Of a DNA stretch of 64,000 nucleotides, positions 1-12,409 are shown piece by piece. Positions within the stretch are counted from its first letter, which is position 1. Each line of letters begins with the position of its first letter. Made by a program: the position numbers and the translations under genes. This DNA is from Antilocapra americana (lineage: Eukaryota; Chordata; Mammalia; Artiodactyla; Antilocapridae), in assembly GCA_007570785.1 (NCBI GenBank), contig ML664161.1, positions 16,830,861-16,894,860 of the forward strand, written 5' to 3'. The notes beneath the pieces are model-generated. The model was not told the DNA's origin and made no database searches. It saw only the letters and a list, made by a program, of their open reading frames with translations.

Positions 1-1254
1 GTAATGGAAATGTTTTTTTGGGGTATAAAACTGTAAACCAACAAGAATAAAGAGAGACTGCTCCATCAACACATTGACTCAGCTCAGTACTTCGCTGATG
101 CAACTCATCCCTCAAGACCCCTGGACCTGCTGGGGCTGGACCCTGGTAATAGCGCCCACCTGAGCAAACATATCCTATATCTTCAGATGAGAGAGATAAA
201 CAAACTCCATAGAGAGCAATATGAATCTAAGACAGAAGTTGAGAAGGAAAATCTAACCCCTCCCTTTTTTTTTTTAACAAGACTAGAAACAGTTGTATGT
301 GTACTTACCTGATGGCAGTGAGCTTGCTCCCTGTGCCAGTGAAATTAATCCTGAAGCTGACATGAACTTCACCTGACTTCAGAATGGTAGCTCCTCCTAT
401 TATCTGACAGCATCACCCCTTTAGAGAGTCTCTGGCTTTGTGCTGTGGACATCTGCTTCCTGCAAAGATAATTGATTGGATAGCTTGACTTTGTGAAGGT
501 TGGTTGAGTCTAATGACATTTTCCCCCATGTAACTTGCATACATGTGAGTTGAAATGAGACATGATTAAGAGGAGTCTTTTCTGCCCATTTACCCTTTGC
601 ATCATTTACCAGGTGCAGACATCTTAGGAAAATGTGATCTAATTTTTTAAGTTATTTTGGATGTTTAAGTAAGTTCTGGGTGAACATGAAGGTTGGATGA
701 GTCAACTAGAATTTTAGGCTTGGCCAGACATTCTTGGGAGCTAGGACTTGCAGCTGGCAACTGGGCAGTGATTCAAGAGGTAGCTGATGCAAAAAGGAAA
801 AAAAAGAAAGAAAGTATAAGACTTACATGCTTATAAGCAATTCTTAACCCCTTTTAAAACACCCCTAATTTCCCTTGTGGGGGTTTCTTTTTCCATCCAA
901 ATAGTTTCTGGATGTTAATTTTAAATGATTTCATTAGGACACCAATGTGGAGAGAATAAAGAGCAAGGCAGGTGACGAGTTGAAGGATTTTTATCTGAGC
1001 TTCAATTAGTCACCGATGCCTTTGGCTAAAAGCACCAGAAAAATGAAAATGATGGAAATAGCTAAAAGGAAATTTAAGAAGTGCAGCTAGAATGCTCAAG
1101 TCTAAAGGTAGTTACTAGAGGAAGGAGAAACTCAGAAATTAACATGTAATTAATGCATAATGGTGAGAAGCTGGTAGAAGAGGGGAAGGATGGGAAAGAA
1201 CATGGGAGAAGGGAAAAAGGTATGAACTTCATTACTTGATTAGAGCTAGGTCCT
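1..1254. other. Unique AT-rich non-coding DNA
   Basis: No gene or recognisable repeat is seen here. The stretch has short homopolymer runs (a T-run near 265-276 and an A/G-rich run near 795-815) and no open frame with coding character. The following 150 bases (about 1260-1400) weakly resemble an old mammalian LTR-type repeat but are too diverged to name. Confidence 0.6.
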
Positions 1255-1402
1255 CAGCTTAAGCTCAGTGTTGCTGTCAAAAGATTACCCCAACATGTCA
1301 GTAACTTATAACAATAATATTTCTTTTTCTCTCATACTGCATGTCTCTCATAGGTCAATTGCTGCAACCACAAAGCTAGCCCCAAAATGGCCCTTTCTTG
1401 TT

Positions 1403-1510
1403 TTATTACAAGATGTGTATGGTTGAGTTCCTTTGCTGTTCACCTGAAATTATCATGGCATTATTAATTGGCTATATTTCAATATAAAATAAACAGTATT
1501 TTAAAAAAGA
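1403..1510 (+). repeat. L1 3'-end fragment (5'-truncated)
   Basis: The block has the layout of the artiodactyl L1 3' terminus: a 'ctttgctgttcacctgaaa' motif, then a short run ending in 'ggctatatttcaatataaa', then an A-rich tail near 1490-1507. Only about 100 bases of the element remain. No TSD was identified. Confidence 0.6.
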
Positions 1511-1779
1511 TACTGAGGTATTTTTCAGAGACGAAAGAACAAAACCCAAAGCAAAACCAGAGGAGAAGATCTTGACCTGAAACAACACCCAGAACTAAAG
1601 TTTCTCCCTGACAAAGACCCAGATGTGGACTGGAACCTGAAAGCAGGAATCCTTTCAGAAGCAGAGGGCCCAGACTGAAGTCCTTTTACTGTACCATAGT
1701 GACCAAGGTCCAAAGTCTTACTTGCACTTCTGAATCCCAACCCTCTCCTCTAACTTACAATAGTTTGACTAAGCCCCTA

Positions 1780-1992
1780 AAAAGTAAAGTGAAGTTGCAC
1801 AGTCGTGTCCAACTCTTTGCGACCCCATGGACTGTAGCCTACCAGGCTCCTCCATCCATGGGATTTTCCAGGCAAGAATACTGGAGTGGGTTGCCATTTC
1901 CTTATCCAGGAGATCTTCCTGACCCAGGGGTTGAATGTGGGTCTCCTACATTTTAGGCAGATACTTTACTGTCTGAGCCACCAGGGAAGTCC
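1780..1992 (-). repeat. Bov-tA SINE, full length, minus strand
   Basis: Read on the minus strand this is the complete bovid tRNA-Glu/BovB-tail composite SINE. The tRNA-like head lies at the right end ('ggacttccctggtggctca' on the minus strand at 1992), followed by the 'gggtcaggaagat' box, the 'ccactccagtattcttgcc' box, and the BovB-derived 3' tail at the left. SINE-derived reading frames on both strands are not genes. Confidence 0.93.
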
Positions 1993-2100
1993 TTGACCGA
2001 GGTCATTTGGCAAAACTGAACCATACCTCCTGTCTCATTGCTGGTTGATCTTAACAATAATGTTTCTTTTCTCAAAAGCCAGCACCAAAATATTGGCTTC

Positions 2101-2230
2101 TATGGAGAAGGAAATGGCAACCCACTCCAGTATCCTTGCCTGGAAAATCTCATGGACAGAGGAGCCCGGTGGGCTGCAGTCCATAGCGTCGCAAAGAGTC
2201 GGGCACGACTGAGCTACTAACACTTACTTA
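2101..2230 (+). repeat. Bov-tA/Bov-A SINE, 5'-truncated, plus strand
   Basis: The tRNA head is missing. The copy begins at 'ggagaaggaaatggcaaccc' and runs through the 'ggcacgactgagc' BovB-type tail to a TACT-rich end. A full-length copy lies 110 bases upstream on the opposite strand, so the two form an imperfect inverted repeat. Confidence 0.9.
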
Positions 2231-3004
2231 CTTAATGTGCATCAGGCAGCAAGCCCTTTGCTTGGTAATGAGATAGAAAAGGAAGGGGCAGGACCCAATT
2301 ACTAGATAAGTGAAGAAGGGGGTACAACTGTTAGGATGCAATAAAAGCCAGCTGAAACCACCTGAAGCCAAGGTGGCTTCCAGAATAGTCAGGTGACTGA
2401 CCTTTAGCTCCTTATACCTTAATTGTAATACAAAAAAAATCACTCCCCCCTTAGCCCACTGACAGTTCTGATCACGAATGTGTGCTCAGTTGTGTATGAT
2501 TCTTTGTGACTCCTTAGACTATAGCTTGCTGGGATCCTCTGGTCCACAGAATTTTCCAGGCAAGAATACTGGAGGGAGTTGCTATTCTCTTTTCCAGGGG
2601 ATCTTCCTGACCCAGGGATGGAACCTGCATCTCCTACACTGGCGGAAGGATTCTTTACCACTGAGCCACCTGGGAAGCCATGACAGTTCTTAGACAAACT
2701 ATAAAAGGCTAAAAAGTAGGTGGTGGTTCAATTCCTGGGAAAACCCCACCTTTCCCCAAAGTAGCAAGAATATTGCTCCCACTTATTAACATGTGATATT
2801 ACTCAGACCATAAGAACCAACTCCTCTGCCCTGGGGTCACCCTGACTTTGTGAGACAGTCAGCATTCTGCTTATGGTGCATATCTCTTTAAATAAACTTG
2901 CTTTTCTTTTTCTTTGGCTCCATCTTGAATTCCTTCCTGCACGAAGCCAAGGATCCTCACTTGGTGATCTGCCCTAAAGACTTCTCCAAATCCCAGGACA
3001 TGAC
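2231..3004 (+). mobile_element. Possible solo LTR remnant of an endogenous retrovirus
   Basis: The right half has an LTR-like arrangement: a C-rich stretch, then 'tttaaataaacttgct' (AATAAA signal at about 2891), a T-rich U5-like stretch, and a 'gaattccttcctgc' box typical of gammaretrovirus-like U5 regions. A Bov-tA SINE with a perfect TSD interrupts it at 2470-2680. I could not find convincing TG...CA termini or a target duplication. The outer limits are guesses, and part of the block may be ordinary unique DNA. Confidence 0.35.
2470..2680 (-). repeat. Bov-tA SINE with perfect 10-bp TSD
   Basis: A full-length minus-strand Bov-tA. The flanking direct repeats 'tgacagttct' at 2460-2469 and 2681-2690 are identical, which fixes both boundaries exactly. 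The head reads 'ggcttcccaggtggctca' on the minus strand at the right end. Confidence 0.95.
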
Positions 3005-3649
3005 ATTTCCTTCTCCTGCCATAGAAATGCTGCTGGGCAGCTGATCGTCTTCACTTAGAATTTTGGCTGATAAACCAAGAAGCCTTAATGGAGGTTTCAA
3101 AGGGAAAACAACATGACAAAATCACAAGACAAAAGACATTTCATCTCTACTCACATTTCATTTGTCAAAGAAAGTCAAATGGCCAAGGCTGACATCAGTA
3201 GGGTAGAAATGTATATTTTGAAAATACAGAATCATCAAATAATTTTTAATAACTAAAAATCTTCACAAAGAAAAATGCCATTTCTTCCTTCTTGGGAGTA
3301 CTGGTCAGGGCATTTTGTAGACTGTCCTTCTATTTATGTTTTTCTGATGTTTTTCCTCATAATTAGATTGGGGTTTACGGGAGAAAGACCATAGAAGAGA
3401 AGTGTCATTCTCAGCACAGGATATCCAGGGTAGGTACTATCAGCGTGATTCATCACTATTGAAGTCAACCTTAGGGAGGGCTGGTCAGATTTCTCCATTG
3501 TAAAGTTGCTTGTTTTTCTGCTTTTCCGTACAGTACTCTTTAAAAGGAAGTCATTATGCACAGACCACACTGAAGAAGTAGAGACTTTTGTAATATGTTT
3601 TGAGGGCATTTCACTCTTTTTATTTGGGTTTTTTACTTAGGCATTCATC
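3005..3649. other. Unique non-coding DNA
   Basis: No gene or repeat is recognised. A 91-codon minus-strand frame at 3334-3609 has no recognisable domain, and I treat it as chance. Confidence 0.55.
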
Positions 3650-3651
3650 TG

Positions 3652-3862
3652 GGCTTCCCAGGTAGTGTAGTGGTAAAGAATCTGCTGGCCAATGTAGGAG
3701 ACATGAGACATGGGTTTGCTCCCTGGGTCAGGAAGATCTCCTGGAGTAGGAAATAGCAGTCCATTCCCATATGTTTCCTGGAAAATTGTATGGACAAAGG
3801 AGCTTGGTGGACTCCTGGTCCATGGGGTCACAGAGTTGGACACAACTGAGCACACACACATG
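3652..3862 (+). repeat. Bov-tA SINE, full length, plus strand
   Basis: It starts with 'gggcttcccaggtagtgta', carries the 'ccctgggtcaggaagat' box and ends in 'ggacacaactgagcacaca'. It is diverged at several positions in the head and middle, so it is an older copy. No clear TSD. Confidence 0.92.
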
Positions 3863-4083
3863 CTTTTTACAGGTGAGAAAATAGGTTTGGAGCATTTATG
3901 CCCAAGTTAACATAGTTAATTTAACTAAGTGGCATCAAGGTTGAAACTCACATCTTTCTGACTTATAAAACTATTCTTTTTACAATTCTACACATAAATT
4001 AGCACAAAAATAGAGAAATGGTTAGAAAAATAGAAGAATATATCTATGCCTTTGTTTTAATGAAGCATGTTTAGAGGCAAAGT

Positions 4084-4254
4084 GTTTCCAGGTGGCTCAG
4101 TGGTAAAGAATCCACCTGCCAATGCAGGAGACACAGAGATGAGGGTTCAATCCCTGGGTCAGGAAGATCCCATGGAGGAGGAATCAGCAACCCGCTTCAG
4201 TGTTCTTGCCTGGAAAAATCCCATGGACAGAGAAGTCTGGTGGCTATAGTCCAT
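4084..4254 (+). repeat. Bov-tA SINE, 3'-truncated
   Basis: The tRNA-like head and middle are present ('ggtggctcagtggtaaagaa', 'ccctgggtcaggaagat'). The copy stops after the 'agtccatg' motif, without the terminal BovB-like tail. Confidence 0.9.
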
Positions 4255-6590
4255 GATAGAGACACACAGATAATAATTCCTTAATTTGCTGCTCACTAGC
4301 ATTGGGACAGGGAAGTTATGCTCTTTGATGTTTATAACACTATATAACACTATCCAACTATTGTCTTAATAAGACCTAATTATTAATCTCTCTGTAAATG
4401 TTCCCTGACTCCATTCTAATCACTAAGTCATTTTTCAAAATTGAAACCAAGTTCTCTGAGTGCTGTGAGTGGAAGGTACAAAATGAAGATAATTTTATCT
4501 GCCCTTCTTATGGCTTCTAAGCAGTGTTTTTTTTTTTAGAGAGAGTTATAACTCCAGATCTGACTAATAAAGAGAAGGCATGTTTCTGTCACAGAAATAG
4601 CTTTTGTACAAATGGGAAACTGTCACTAAGGCTGAGAAGCAGAGCAACAGGATGGTCTATGTCTGGTGGGTGAAAATTGTGCGCGGTTTTTCCTTCTTAC
4701 CATGGTGATATAATTTAATGTTGACATTTTAAAGTATGTGTCAGGTCCCATATCTAGTTTGCTTTTAAAGTGTCATTGACAATGCAATTCAAAGACAGAA
4801 ACGACCATGTAACAGTATTTTGCGTTTTCTGAACTAGGATCACATCTCTCTCCTGACAAAAAAATTCAGTTACACAGAATGTATAAAAATAAAACAGAGT
4901 TTGTGGAAATTCTCTATATTTTACATGAAGATGGAATTCTCTATCCATTTTTATAAACAGAATAGAGACCACATGATGCCTGAGTCACTTACGTGTACCA
5001 TACATTTAACTGTAATTGAATACTACTCCTGAACATGATTAATTTAAAAATTCTCAGGTGCAGCAATTTCTAAGTTGACTAAGCTCTTGGTTGGCAATCA
5101 GGAAGTCAAGTTATTCACCTCTATTTCTCATACTATAGAGACATTTATATTTTCAGAAATAATTTTCTCCTTCAATTGCTGAAATTATCTGGGCTTTCTG
5201 AGGCTGTTATGTAGATCCTACACAATGAGCTTTTAGGACAAAAACTGTTTTGTTTACCATTGTGTCTCAGCACATAGTACATTCTAGAACACTGTATGCA
5301 TTTAGTAAATGTTTGTTAAATGAATTGAATACATGTTTTCAAGAAAGAAGCACTGTGTAAATTTAAGACAGTCATAAAGTACACAACTATTTCTAAAATG
5401 AAAGACCATGTTTAAAGTCCAAGATCATCCTTCAGCTGAGAAAAAAGCTTATTTTTAAAACAGCAAACATAATAAAGTCTGTATCACATAACTTGTGTAA
5501 TGGCACATTTTCTTCCAAATACCCTGATCAAAGACAAAAACCCTAAACATAGACATTAATGATTGACTTCTACGAAATACCTTCAGGAAGTCACTAAAAT
5601 TTTTAACTATTAGGCAACAATTCATATAAAGAGAATCTAATTTTTCTTTAGATAAGTCAATTAAATTCTATTTTCTTTATACTAAACAAAACTGATTGAA
5701 GAATAATAAAGCTGATGAGAGTATGTAGAGAGATTTACTCTCCTCTACTGCTGCTATGAGAGTATTTTGATACAATTTTTCTGCAAAATAATCTGGGAAT
5801 ATATACAAAAAGCCTTTAAAGAGTTCATAAACATTTTTAACAAAGGAATTCTACTTCTATATGTTTATATAAAATGAATCTTCAGAGATTTTGTCAGATA
5901 TTAATGTTAGAAAGTATAAGGATGTTTGTTACATAATAATACTGATCATGAGCAAGTGTCTTATTTAATTGTGTTCAAAAAATGGGGACAATGTGTATTT
6001 TTTAATTCAGTGCTAATTTTTTATCACAGTTACACATGATCATAATTTAGAGAGTCAAATTGCTGTATAAGACTTATAGAAAAAAGCAGAATTCTGACTA
6101 CCTCTTTTCAATTTCTGTTCCCTAGAGGTAGCCCCTTTCATTTCTTTTAACTGACTCTTAGCATATTTTTCTCCATACTTCCATCAATTTAAAAACAAAC
6201 AAAGAAACAAGCCTAATTTTTCAGTTTTAGGCATCACACATTCATTTCCTACTGTGGAAAATTACAAATTTAGGTTTCTTTCACTGCTTCTATCCCCATC
6301 CCCAGCTTACACATACACACTTACTCTTTCTCTTTCTCAAGAGAGTTTCATCATAATTTTGGTTTACCATTACAGTGTGTATAGTATTATGACCTTATAA
6401 ACATGAGAACTTGCTGAGTCATGTTGGGTACTGTTATTACTTTTCCCTTTTTGAACAAGTTTTGATTTTCCTTTTTAAAAAAATTTTTAGTTGATGCTAT
6501 TGTTGTCTATTCTTAACTTCCTATGTAGTTATAGTTCACTTTCCCAGTTGTGTAAATCCACTTTCACTATATACACAGACATTAAGCATC
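4255..6590. other. AT-rich unique DNA with a probable L2 3' tail
   Basis: No gene is seen in 2.3 kb. At 5262-5335 the sequence 'cagcacatagtacattctag' followed by 'agtaaatgtttgttaaatga' matches the terminal part of the ancient L2 LINE in sense orientation. The rest is AT-rich and repeat-poor. Confidence 0.5.
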
Positions 6591-6594
6591 AATA

Positions 6595-8560
6595 TCATCC
6601 TCCTAAAAACAAAGTCATGAGCCTTTGACTTTCCATATCTGCATGGCTGAAGCTTAGCTCTTGTTTGGCGTCTCCTTTCACTATGATCCTGGGGACTTTC
6701 TTTCCACGTTTTGCATGGGATTTCTCTTTTTCCTGGATTCTATGCCTTCCTCTCTTAGTTTTATTTGTTTGGGCAGAATATAGATTCCCGAGGAGCTGCA
6801 CATAAGAGGAAAAAATTTTGAGACTGTACACTCTGAAAATTTAAAAATTTTACTCTCATACTTAATAACTGGCTGGGAATAGAATTCTATGCTAGAAAAC
6901 ATGTACCCTCAGAATTTTGATGGCTTGATCTATTGCTTTCTTGCTTCTAGAGTTGTTAATAAGAGACTCAGTAGCATTCTTTCAGCACTAAATATGTGCC
7001 AGTCACATTTCCATATGTATTTATGTTTATTATCTGATGTAATTCTCACAACACACCTGTAAGTTAGGTATTACTTTAATTTATTTTTTACGGGAAGCTG
7101 AGACACTGGGTTGCAATGGCTTACACAGAGTTAGAGGGCTTGTGTCTGGGACTTGAATTCAGCTGAGTTGCATGGCAAGCTCATCCTCTTAGCCTCTATG
7201 CCATACTGACAAACTGATTAGAAATCTTCTTAATGAATTGTGAACTTTCAGTCTAAATACTTATTATTTTTACTATTCTGAATTTAGTATTCTAAAATTT
7301 CACAATGCTGTGTCTTGTGGTGTACTTTTCTCATTCCTAATTATGAAGACACAGCGAGCCATTTTAGTGTGAATATGATGTGCTTCAGTTCTCCCAAAGG
7401 TTCTTTAATTATTTCTATGTTGGTTTCCTCCTTTCCTCTTCCTCTGTTCTCTGCTTCTAGATTTCACGGACTGGTCCTACTAATTTACCTATTCTCTGCC
7501 TATCCTATCTTCCATAGCTTTACCTTTTTGCTTCACTTTCGATAAGCTTTCCTCAACTTTATCATCAAAAATTTCTATTGAATTTTTTATTTCTGCTATT
7601 ATATTTTAACATCCAAGAGCTCTTCTTTGTGACCACTGAATGCACTTCTTTAAAACATTTTGGGTTCTTTTTTCCCATAGGTTTGTCATTTCATGACTTT
7701 CTCATATATCCATATTCACATCAATCAGAATGTTTTGAGTCTTTAAAAAAATTTCATCCAAGTTGCCATTTTTATATTCACTTGTATTTTGTCTGTGTAT
7801 TATGTGGTGGCTATAGGATATTTGTATTAGAGATTTGACTGGAAGCTTTGTGTATGTGAGTGGAGCTGGTTGACTGGGTAGTGAAATGCCTGGCCTGTTT
7901 CATTAGGGAATTCTTGATGTCAGGGTCTTTCAACTTGGGTTAGTATGATTCCTGAGGGATAAGTGTTCCAGTCTCCCCCTGAATGGGAAGAATCTGTCTG
8001 CCGGCATTTGGAAAAGAGTTTCAGTGTACACATGTATCTAATGTCCCTGCTTTTGACATAGCACCAATCCTCCTGGACACACTGGTATCTTCTGTGTGAG
8101 GGACTCTCCATTCTACTCTTTCCCTGGATTAAACCTCTAATATCCCTCTGGGAAAGGATGGGAAGAGGAAGAGAAGGTGTTTCCATGTGTGGAGCAGGAT
8201 TCCAGATCTGGGGCTTCAAAATTATCAATGATTTCTCCAGTTTTCAGCGCCATCTTCTCCTGAACTTTTTGGTGCTCTGTTGAGTTCTGATCTGAGTTCA
8301 GTAACAAATGGAAAAATGAGTTGCTTTTCAAATTTTCTCACTGTCAGTTTAGAACTCAGCTTTCTTGGATTTACTCCATCAATTACATTTGTTTATTTGC
8401 TTTTTACTGCTCTTGTACTCTTAGTGTCAGGGTGGATAAGCCTTTTCAAAAATCCTCCTTTCAGTCATTTTAGTAAGGTCTGAGGAGCTGACAAAGGCAA
8501 AAAAATGTGTGGTTGGGGGGCGTGGGGCAGTGTTAGTGACAGCAGTGAACTGCCATTCCT
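6595..8560 (-). mobile_element. Ancient HAL1/L1-ORF1-type element, minus strand, interrupted by a MIR
   Basis: The minus-strand reading of 7330-7760 resembles the ORF1-like region of ancient L1/HAL1 elements. The block continues through GC-richer sequence to about 8520. The left part (6595-6965) appears to be the downstream portion of the same element. A MIR at 6990-7209 lies between them. No intact reading frame survives. The family name rests on recognising a high-copy mammalian sequence by eye, and the outer boundaries are approximate. Confidence 0.6.
6990..7209 (-). repeat. MIR SINE, minus strand
   Basis: The antisense MIR core is recognisable: 'aattctcacaacacacctgt', 'gaagctgagacactgg', 'acacagagttagagggct', and a terminal 'cttagcctctatgccatact'. 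It lies within the HAL1-like element, so one of two very old insertions interrupted the other. Confidence 0.75.
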
Positions 8561-8584
8561 AAATAGTACCTTCTGTTGAAGAGT

Positions 8585-8725
8585 TTTAAGCTTGAGTTTC
8601 CTCATATGCAAAATTAGGATAATAATACTTATCTCTTAGAGTTGATATAAAGGTTAAAAGACATTAAATGAGATAAATGAACATAAAATGTTTGGAATAA
8701 TGTCTTTCACCTAGTAAGGTGAAAA
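8585..8725 (+). repeat. MIR SINE fragment, plus strand
   Basis: Sense MIR order is visible: 'gagtttcctcatatgcaaaa', 'ggataataatacttat', 'gttaaaagacattaaatgag', then 'cacctagtaaggt'. Confidence 0.7.
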
Positions 8726-9246
8726 CAAGTTCGTCATTATTAGTACATATTTACATGGTATCTTAAGAACAGAAACATGTTTAAATTAATTTTAAAATAT
8801 GTTTAGGGAAAAGATACAGAGAAGTGTTTTGGAATCCATTTGGAGGAAAGATAAGATCTTCCTGCAACTGGAAATGCCTCTGGCAGCTGTTCTTCCTGTC
8901 TCCACTCTCTTCCTGGACACAGAGTTGTTCAGTTTCTCACTTCTGCTCCTTTCTGGGTACCTCTTGCATTCCCTTGTTTTTCCCTTCAGACAAGCTTTCT
9001 TCATTTAATGGGCCCACTGCTGAAAATGGCCGCAAGCTCCAGGACAGACCCCTGAATGCCTGATTCATTTTCTGTTCCTCAATTTCATTTTCTTGGGCAA
9101 GGTTGGTGGATTGGCCTTACTTAGCAAAGAGTCCATTCTTGTTCAGTTAGTCAGTAGGTGGTATCATGAGATTTTAACGTTGTTCTTTGCAGGCTATGGA
9201 GTGATTAGCAATTCTAGTGCACATGAAGTACTGCTCGTAATGTAAT

Positions 9247-9330
9247 CTTTTTTTTTTTCTTTACTTTATTGTGTTGGTTTTGCCATACATTGACATGAAT
9301 CTGCCATGGGTATACATATGTTCCTGTTTC
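9247..9330 (-). repeat. L1 3'-terminal fragment (about 80 bp), minus strand
   Basis: A T-run followed by 'ctttactttattgtgttggt' and 'ttttgccatacattgacatg' is the complement of the ruminant L1 3'UTR end and poly(A) tail. The insertion is extremely 5'-truncated. Confidence 0.85.
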
Positions 9331-9619
9331 GGTGAATTTCTAAACAGTAGTTTTTTAATGTATTTAAATATAAAAATAGCATAAAACATTTATTGAATTT
9401 AATGTGTCACAAACTATGCTAAATACATGCATTTCTCATATAACTCAACAACCTCCTGAATGAGTGTACATATATTAATTAGTATTTAGTATACATATGT
9501 TCATAGATACACACATACTAAACTTTGTACAAAGTGAGTTTTTTCTAGAAGATGTAGTTATGGGTAATTATTATTTACTTATATACATTTCTTTGCTGTT
9601 TATTTTCATCATGAACTTG

Positions 9620-11895
9620 TATTTCTTTTTAGAAAATTTTGTAAAAGTTGAAGTACAATTAATTTACAATGTTGTGTTAGTTTTAGGTATTCAGCAAAGT
9701 GATTTAGTTATACATATATTATTCTTTTTAAGATTCTTTTCCATTATAGGTTATTATAAGATATTAAATATAATACCCTGCACTATATAGTAAATCCTTG
9801 TTACTTATCTGTTTTATGTATAGCAACTTGTATTTGTTAATCCCAATTTATCCCTCTATCCCTACTCTTTCCCCTTCAGTAACCATAGTTCCTTTTCTAT
9901 GTCTGTGAGTCTATTACTGTTTTGTAAATAAATTCATTCATATTTTTTTTTAGATTCTACATAGAAGTCATATCATAGGGTATTCATGTTCCTCTGACTT
10001 CACTTAGTGTGATATTCTCTAGGTCTATCCATGTTGCTGCAAAATGGCAATACTTCATTCATTTTCATGCGTAGCATTTCATTGTATGTATATACCATAT
10101 CTTCTTTATCCATTCATCTGTCAATGGACATTTAGGTAGCTTCTATGTCTTGGCTATTGCAAATAGTGCTGCTACGAATATTGGGGTGCATGTATCTTTA
10201 TGAATTAGAATTTTCTCAGGATATATGTGCAAGAGAGGGATTACAGAATCATGGTAACTCTAATATTAGTTTTTTAAGGAACCCCCATACTGTTTTTTAT
10301 AGTGGATGCACAAATTTACATTCCCACCAAGAGTGTAAGAGAGGTCCTTTTTCTGTGCATCCTCTCCAGTATTTGTTATTTGTAGAGTTTTTAATGATGG
10401 CCATTCTGACTGGTGTGAAGTGATACCTCATTGTAGTTTTGATTTGCATTTCCTGAGTAATTAATAATACTTTCAGCTTGAGTTGGTCATCTATATGTCC
10501 CCTTTGGAGAGATATCTATTCAGGTCTTCTGACCATTTTTTGATTGGGTTTTTTATTTTATTGATATTAAGCTGTAAGAGCTGTTTGCGTATGTTGGTAA
10601 TCAATCCTTTGTTGGTAGCATTATTTGCAGATATTAACACTTTCTCCCATTCTGTAGATTGTCCTTTTGTTTTGTTTATGGTCTTCTTCGCTATGCAAAA
10701 GCTTATAAGTTTGCTTAGGCCCTTTTTGTTTATTTTTGTTTACATTTCCATTACTCTAAGATAGGGAACCAAAAATATATCACTGTGATTTATGTCAGTG
10801 TGTTCTGTTTATGTTTTCCTCTAGGAGTTTTATAGCATCTGGTCTTACATTTAAGTCTTTGATCCATTTTGAGGTTTTTATTTTGTATATGGTGTTAGAG
10901 AATGTTCTAATTTTATTCTATTTTAAAAATTTATTTATTTATTTAAATTGGAGGCTAATTACTTTACAATATTGTAGTGGTTTTGCCATACGTTGACATG
11001 AATCAGCCATGGATGTACCTGTGTCCCCATCCTGAACCCCCTTCCACCTCCCTTCCCATCCTCTCCCTCAGGGTAGTCCCAGTGCACCAGCTTTGAGTGC
11101 CCTGTTTCATGCGTTGAACTTGGACTGGTGATCTATTTCACATATGGTAATATACACATTTCATTGCTACTCTCTCAAATTATATCTATGCTTTTATCTG
11201 TAGCTGTCCAGTTTTCTCAGCACTACTTGTTAAAGAGACTGTTTTCTTTTTATTTCTCCACTATGTATTCTTCACTGCTTTGTCATAGATTAAGTGTGCA
11301 AGTTTACGTCTGGGCTGTCCATCCTGTTCCATTGATCTATGTGTCTGATTGTGCCAATACCATAGTGTTTTGATTATTATAGCTTTATAGTATGGCCAGA
11401 AGTCAGGGAGTCTTATCCCTCTAGGTCTATTCTTCTTTCTCCATATTGTTTAGGCTATTCGGGACTTTTGTGTTTCCATACAAATTTTAAAAAAATTTTT
11501 GTTCTAGTTTTATGAAAAATATCATTGGCAATTTACTAGGGATTGCATTGAATCTATAGACTGCCTTGGGTAGTATGGTCCTTTTAACAATATTAATTTT
11601 TCCAGTCCAAGAACATGAATATGGCATATCTTTCCATCTGTTTGTGCTGTTTTCAATTTCTTTCATTCATGTCTTATAGTTTTCAGAGTACAGGTCCTTT
11701 GCCTCCTTAGGAAGATTTTTTTCTCAGTTATTTTATTCATTTTGATATGATGGTAAATGGGATCATTTCCTCAATTTCTCTTTCTGATATTTCATTGTAA
11801 ATATATAGAAATGCAATAGATTTCTTATATTAATTTTGTACCCAGAAACTTTACTGAATTCCTAGATGAGCTCTACTAGCTTTCTGGTAGGCAAA
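9620..11895 (-). mobile_element. Older L1 LINE, 3' UTR and ORF2 C-terminal half, minus strand
   Basis: The left end is an L1 3' terminus ('tacaattaatttacaatgtt', 'tattcagcaaagtgattta'). Moving right, the minus strand runs back through the ORF2 C-terminal and post-RT region, with the usual frame order disrupted by many stops and indels. It stops abruptly near 11895 (5' truncation). A younger L1 3' end is inserted at about 10925-11190. The copy is clearly older than the other L1s in this window, judged by the density of lesions. Confidence 0.88.
10925..11190 (-). mobile_element. Ruminant L1 3'UTR fragment nested in the older L1
   Basis: An A/T-rich tail 'aaaaatttatttatttattt', then 'ggaggctaattactttac' and 'gttgacatgaatcagccatg', and the C-rich UTR block identify the 3' end of a ruminant L1, 5'-truncated in the 3'UTR. 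On each side the older L1 reads as one continuous element ('aatgttctaattttattcta' before, 'tgtagctgtccagttttct' after), so this is a nested insertion. Confidence 0.85.
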
Positions 11896-12037
11896 ATAAT
11901 TCCATAAACCTGTCTATATAAAAAAATGGATATATGAAGGCATAACAGTTGTCTTTATCACCCAGCAAGTAGATCTTTTACATATTTGACAGCTTGAAAA
12001 TTTTTTTATAAAATAACACTTTCCTTTTTATGTTCTT

Positions 12038-12409
12038 TTTTTATTGTTTTTGCCATACAATGCCATGATATCACCATGGGTTTACATATGCTCCCCCTCC
12101 AGAACCCCCCTCCCTCCTCCGTCCCTCCTCCCTCCCCCCGGGAAATCTCGATGCACCAGCCCCGAGCATCAATCCTGGGCTGGAGATTGATTAGACATAT
12201 GATAATTAACATGTTTCAATGCCATTCTCCCATATCATCCCACCCTTACCCTCATCCACAGAGTCCACGAGTCTATTCTATACATCTGCGTTCCTTTTGC
12301 TGTCTCACATGTTGGGTTCTCCTAACCGTCTTTCTAAATTCCATATATATGGGTTAATATACTGTATTGTTGTTTTTCCTTCTGGCTTACTTCACTCTGG
12401 ATAATGGGC
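12038..12409 (-). mobile_element. Ruminant L1 3' end with 11-bp TSD, minus strand
   Basis: This covers the 3'UTR with its C-rich tract (12091-12141) and the last part of ORF2, up to the codons read as '[10 protein letters not shown]'-like on the minus strand. Direct repeats 'tttatgttctt' at 12027-12037 and 12410-12420 flank it exactly. The poly(A) tail is short ('tttttattgttttt' on the plus strand). Confidence 0.92.

Noticed and set aside
3652..3730. Bov-tA heads as tRNA genes (B-box-like 'ggttcgatccc' motifs in many copies)
   Set aside because: These are SINE promoters without a cloverleaf acceptor stem. They occur at every SINE in the window.
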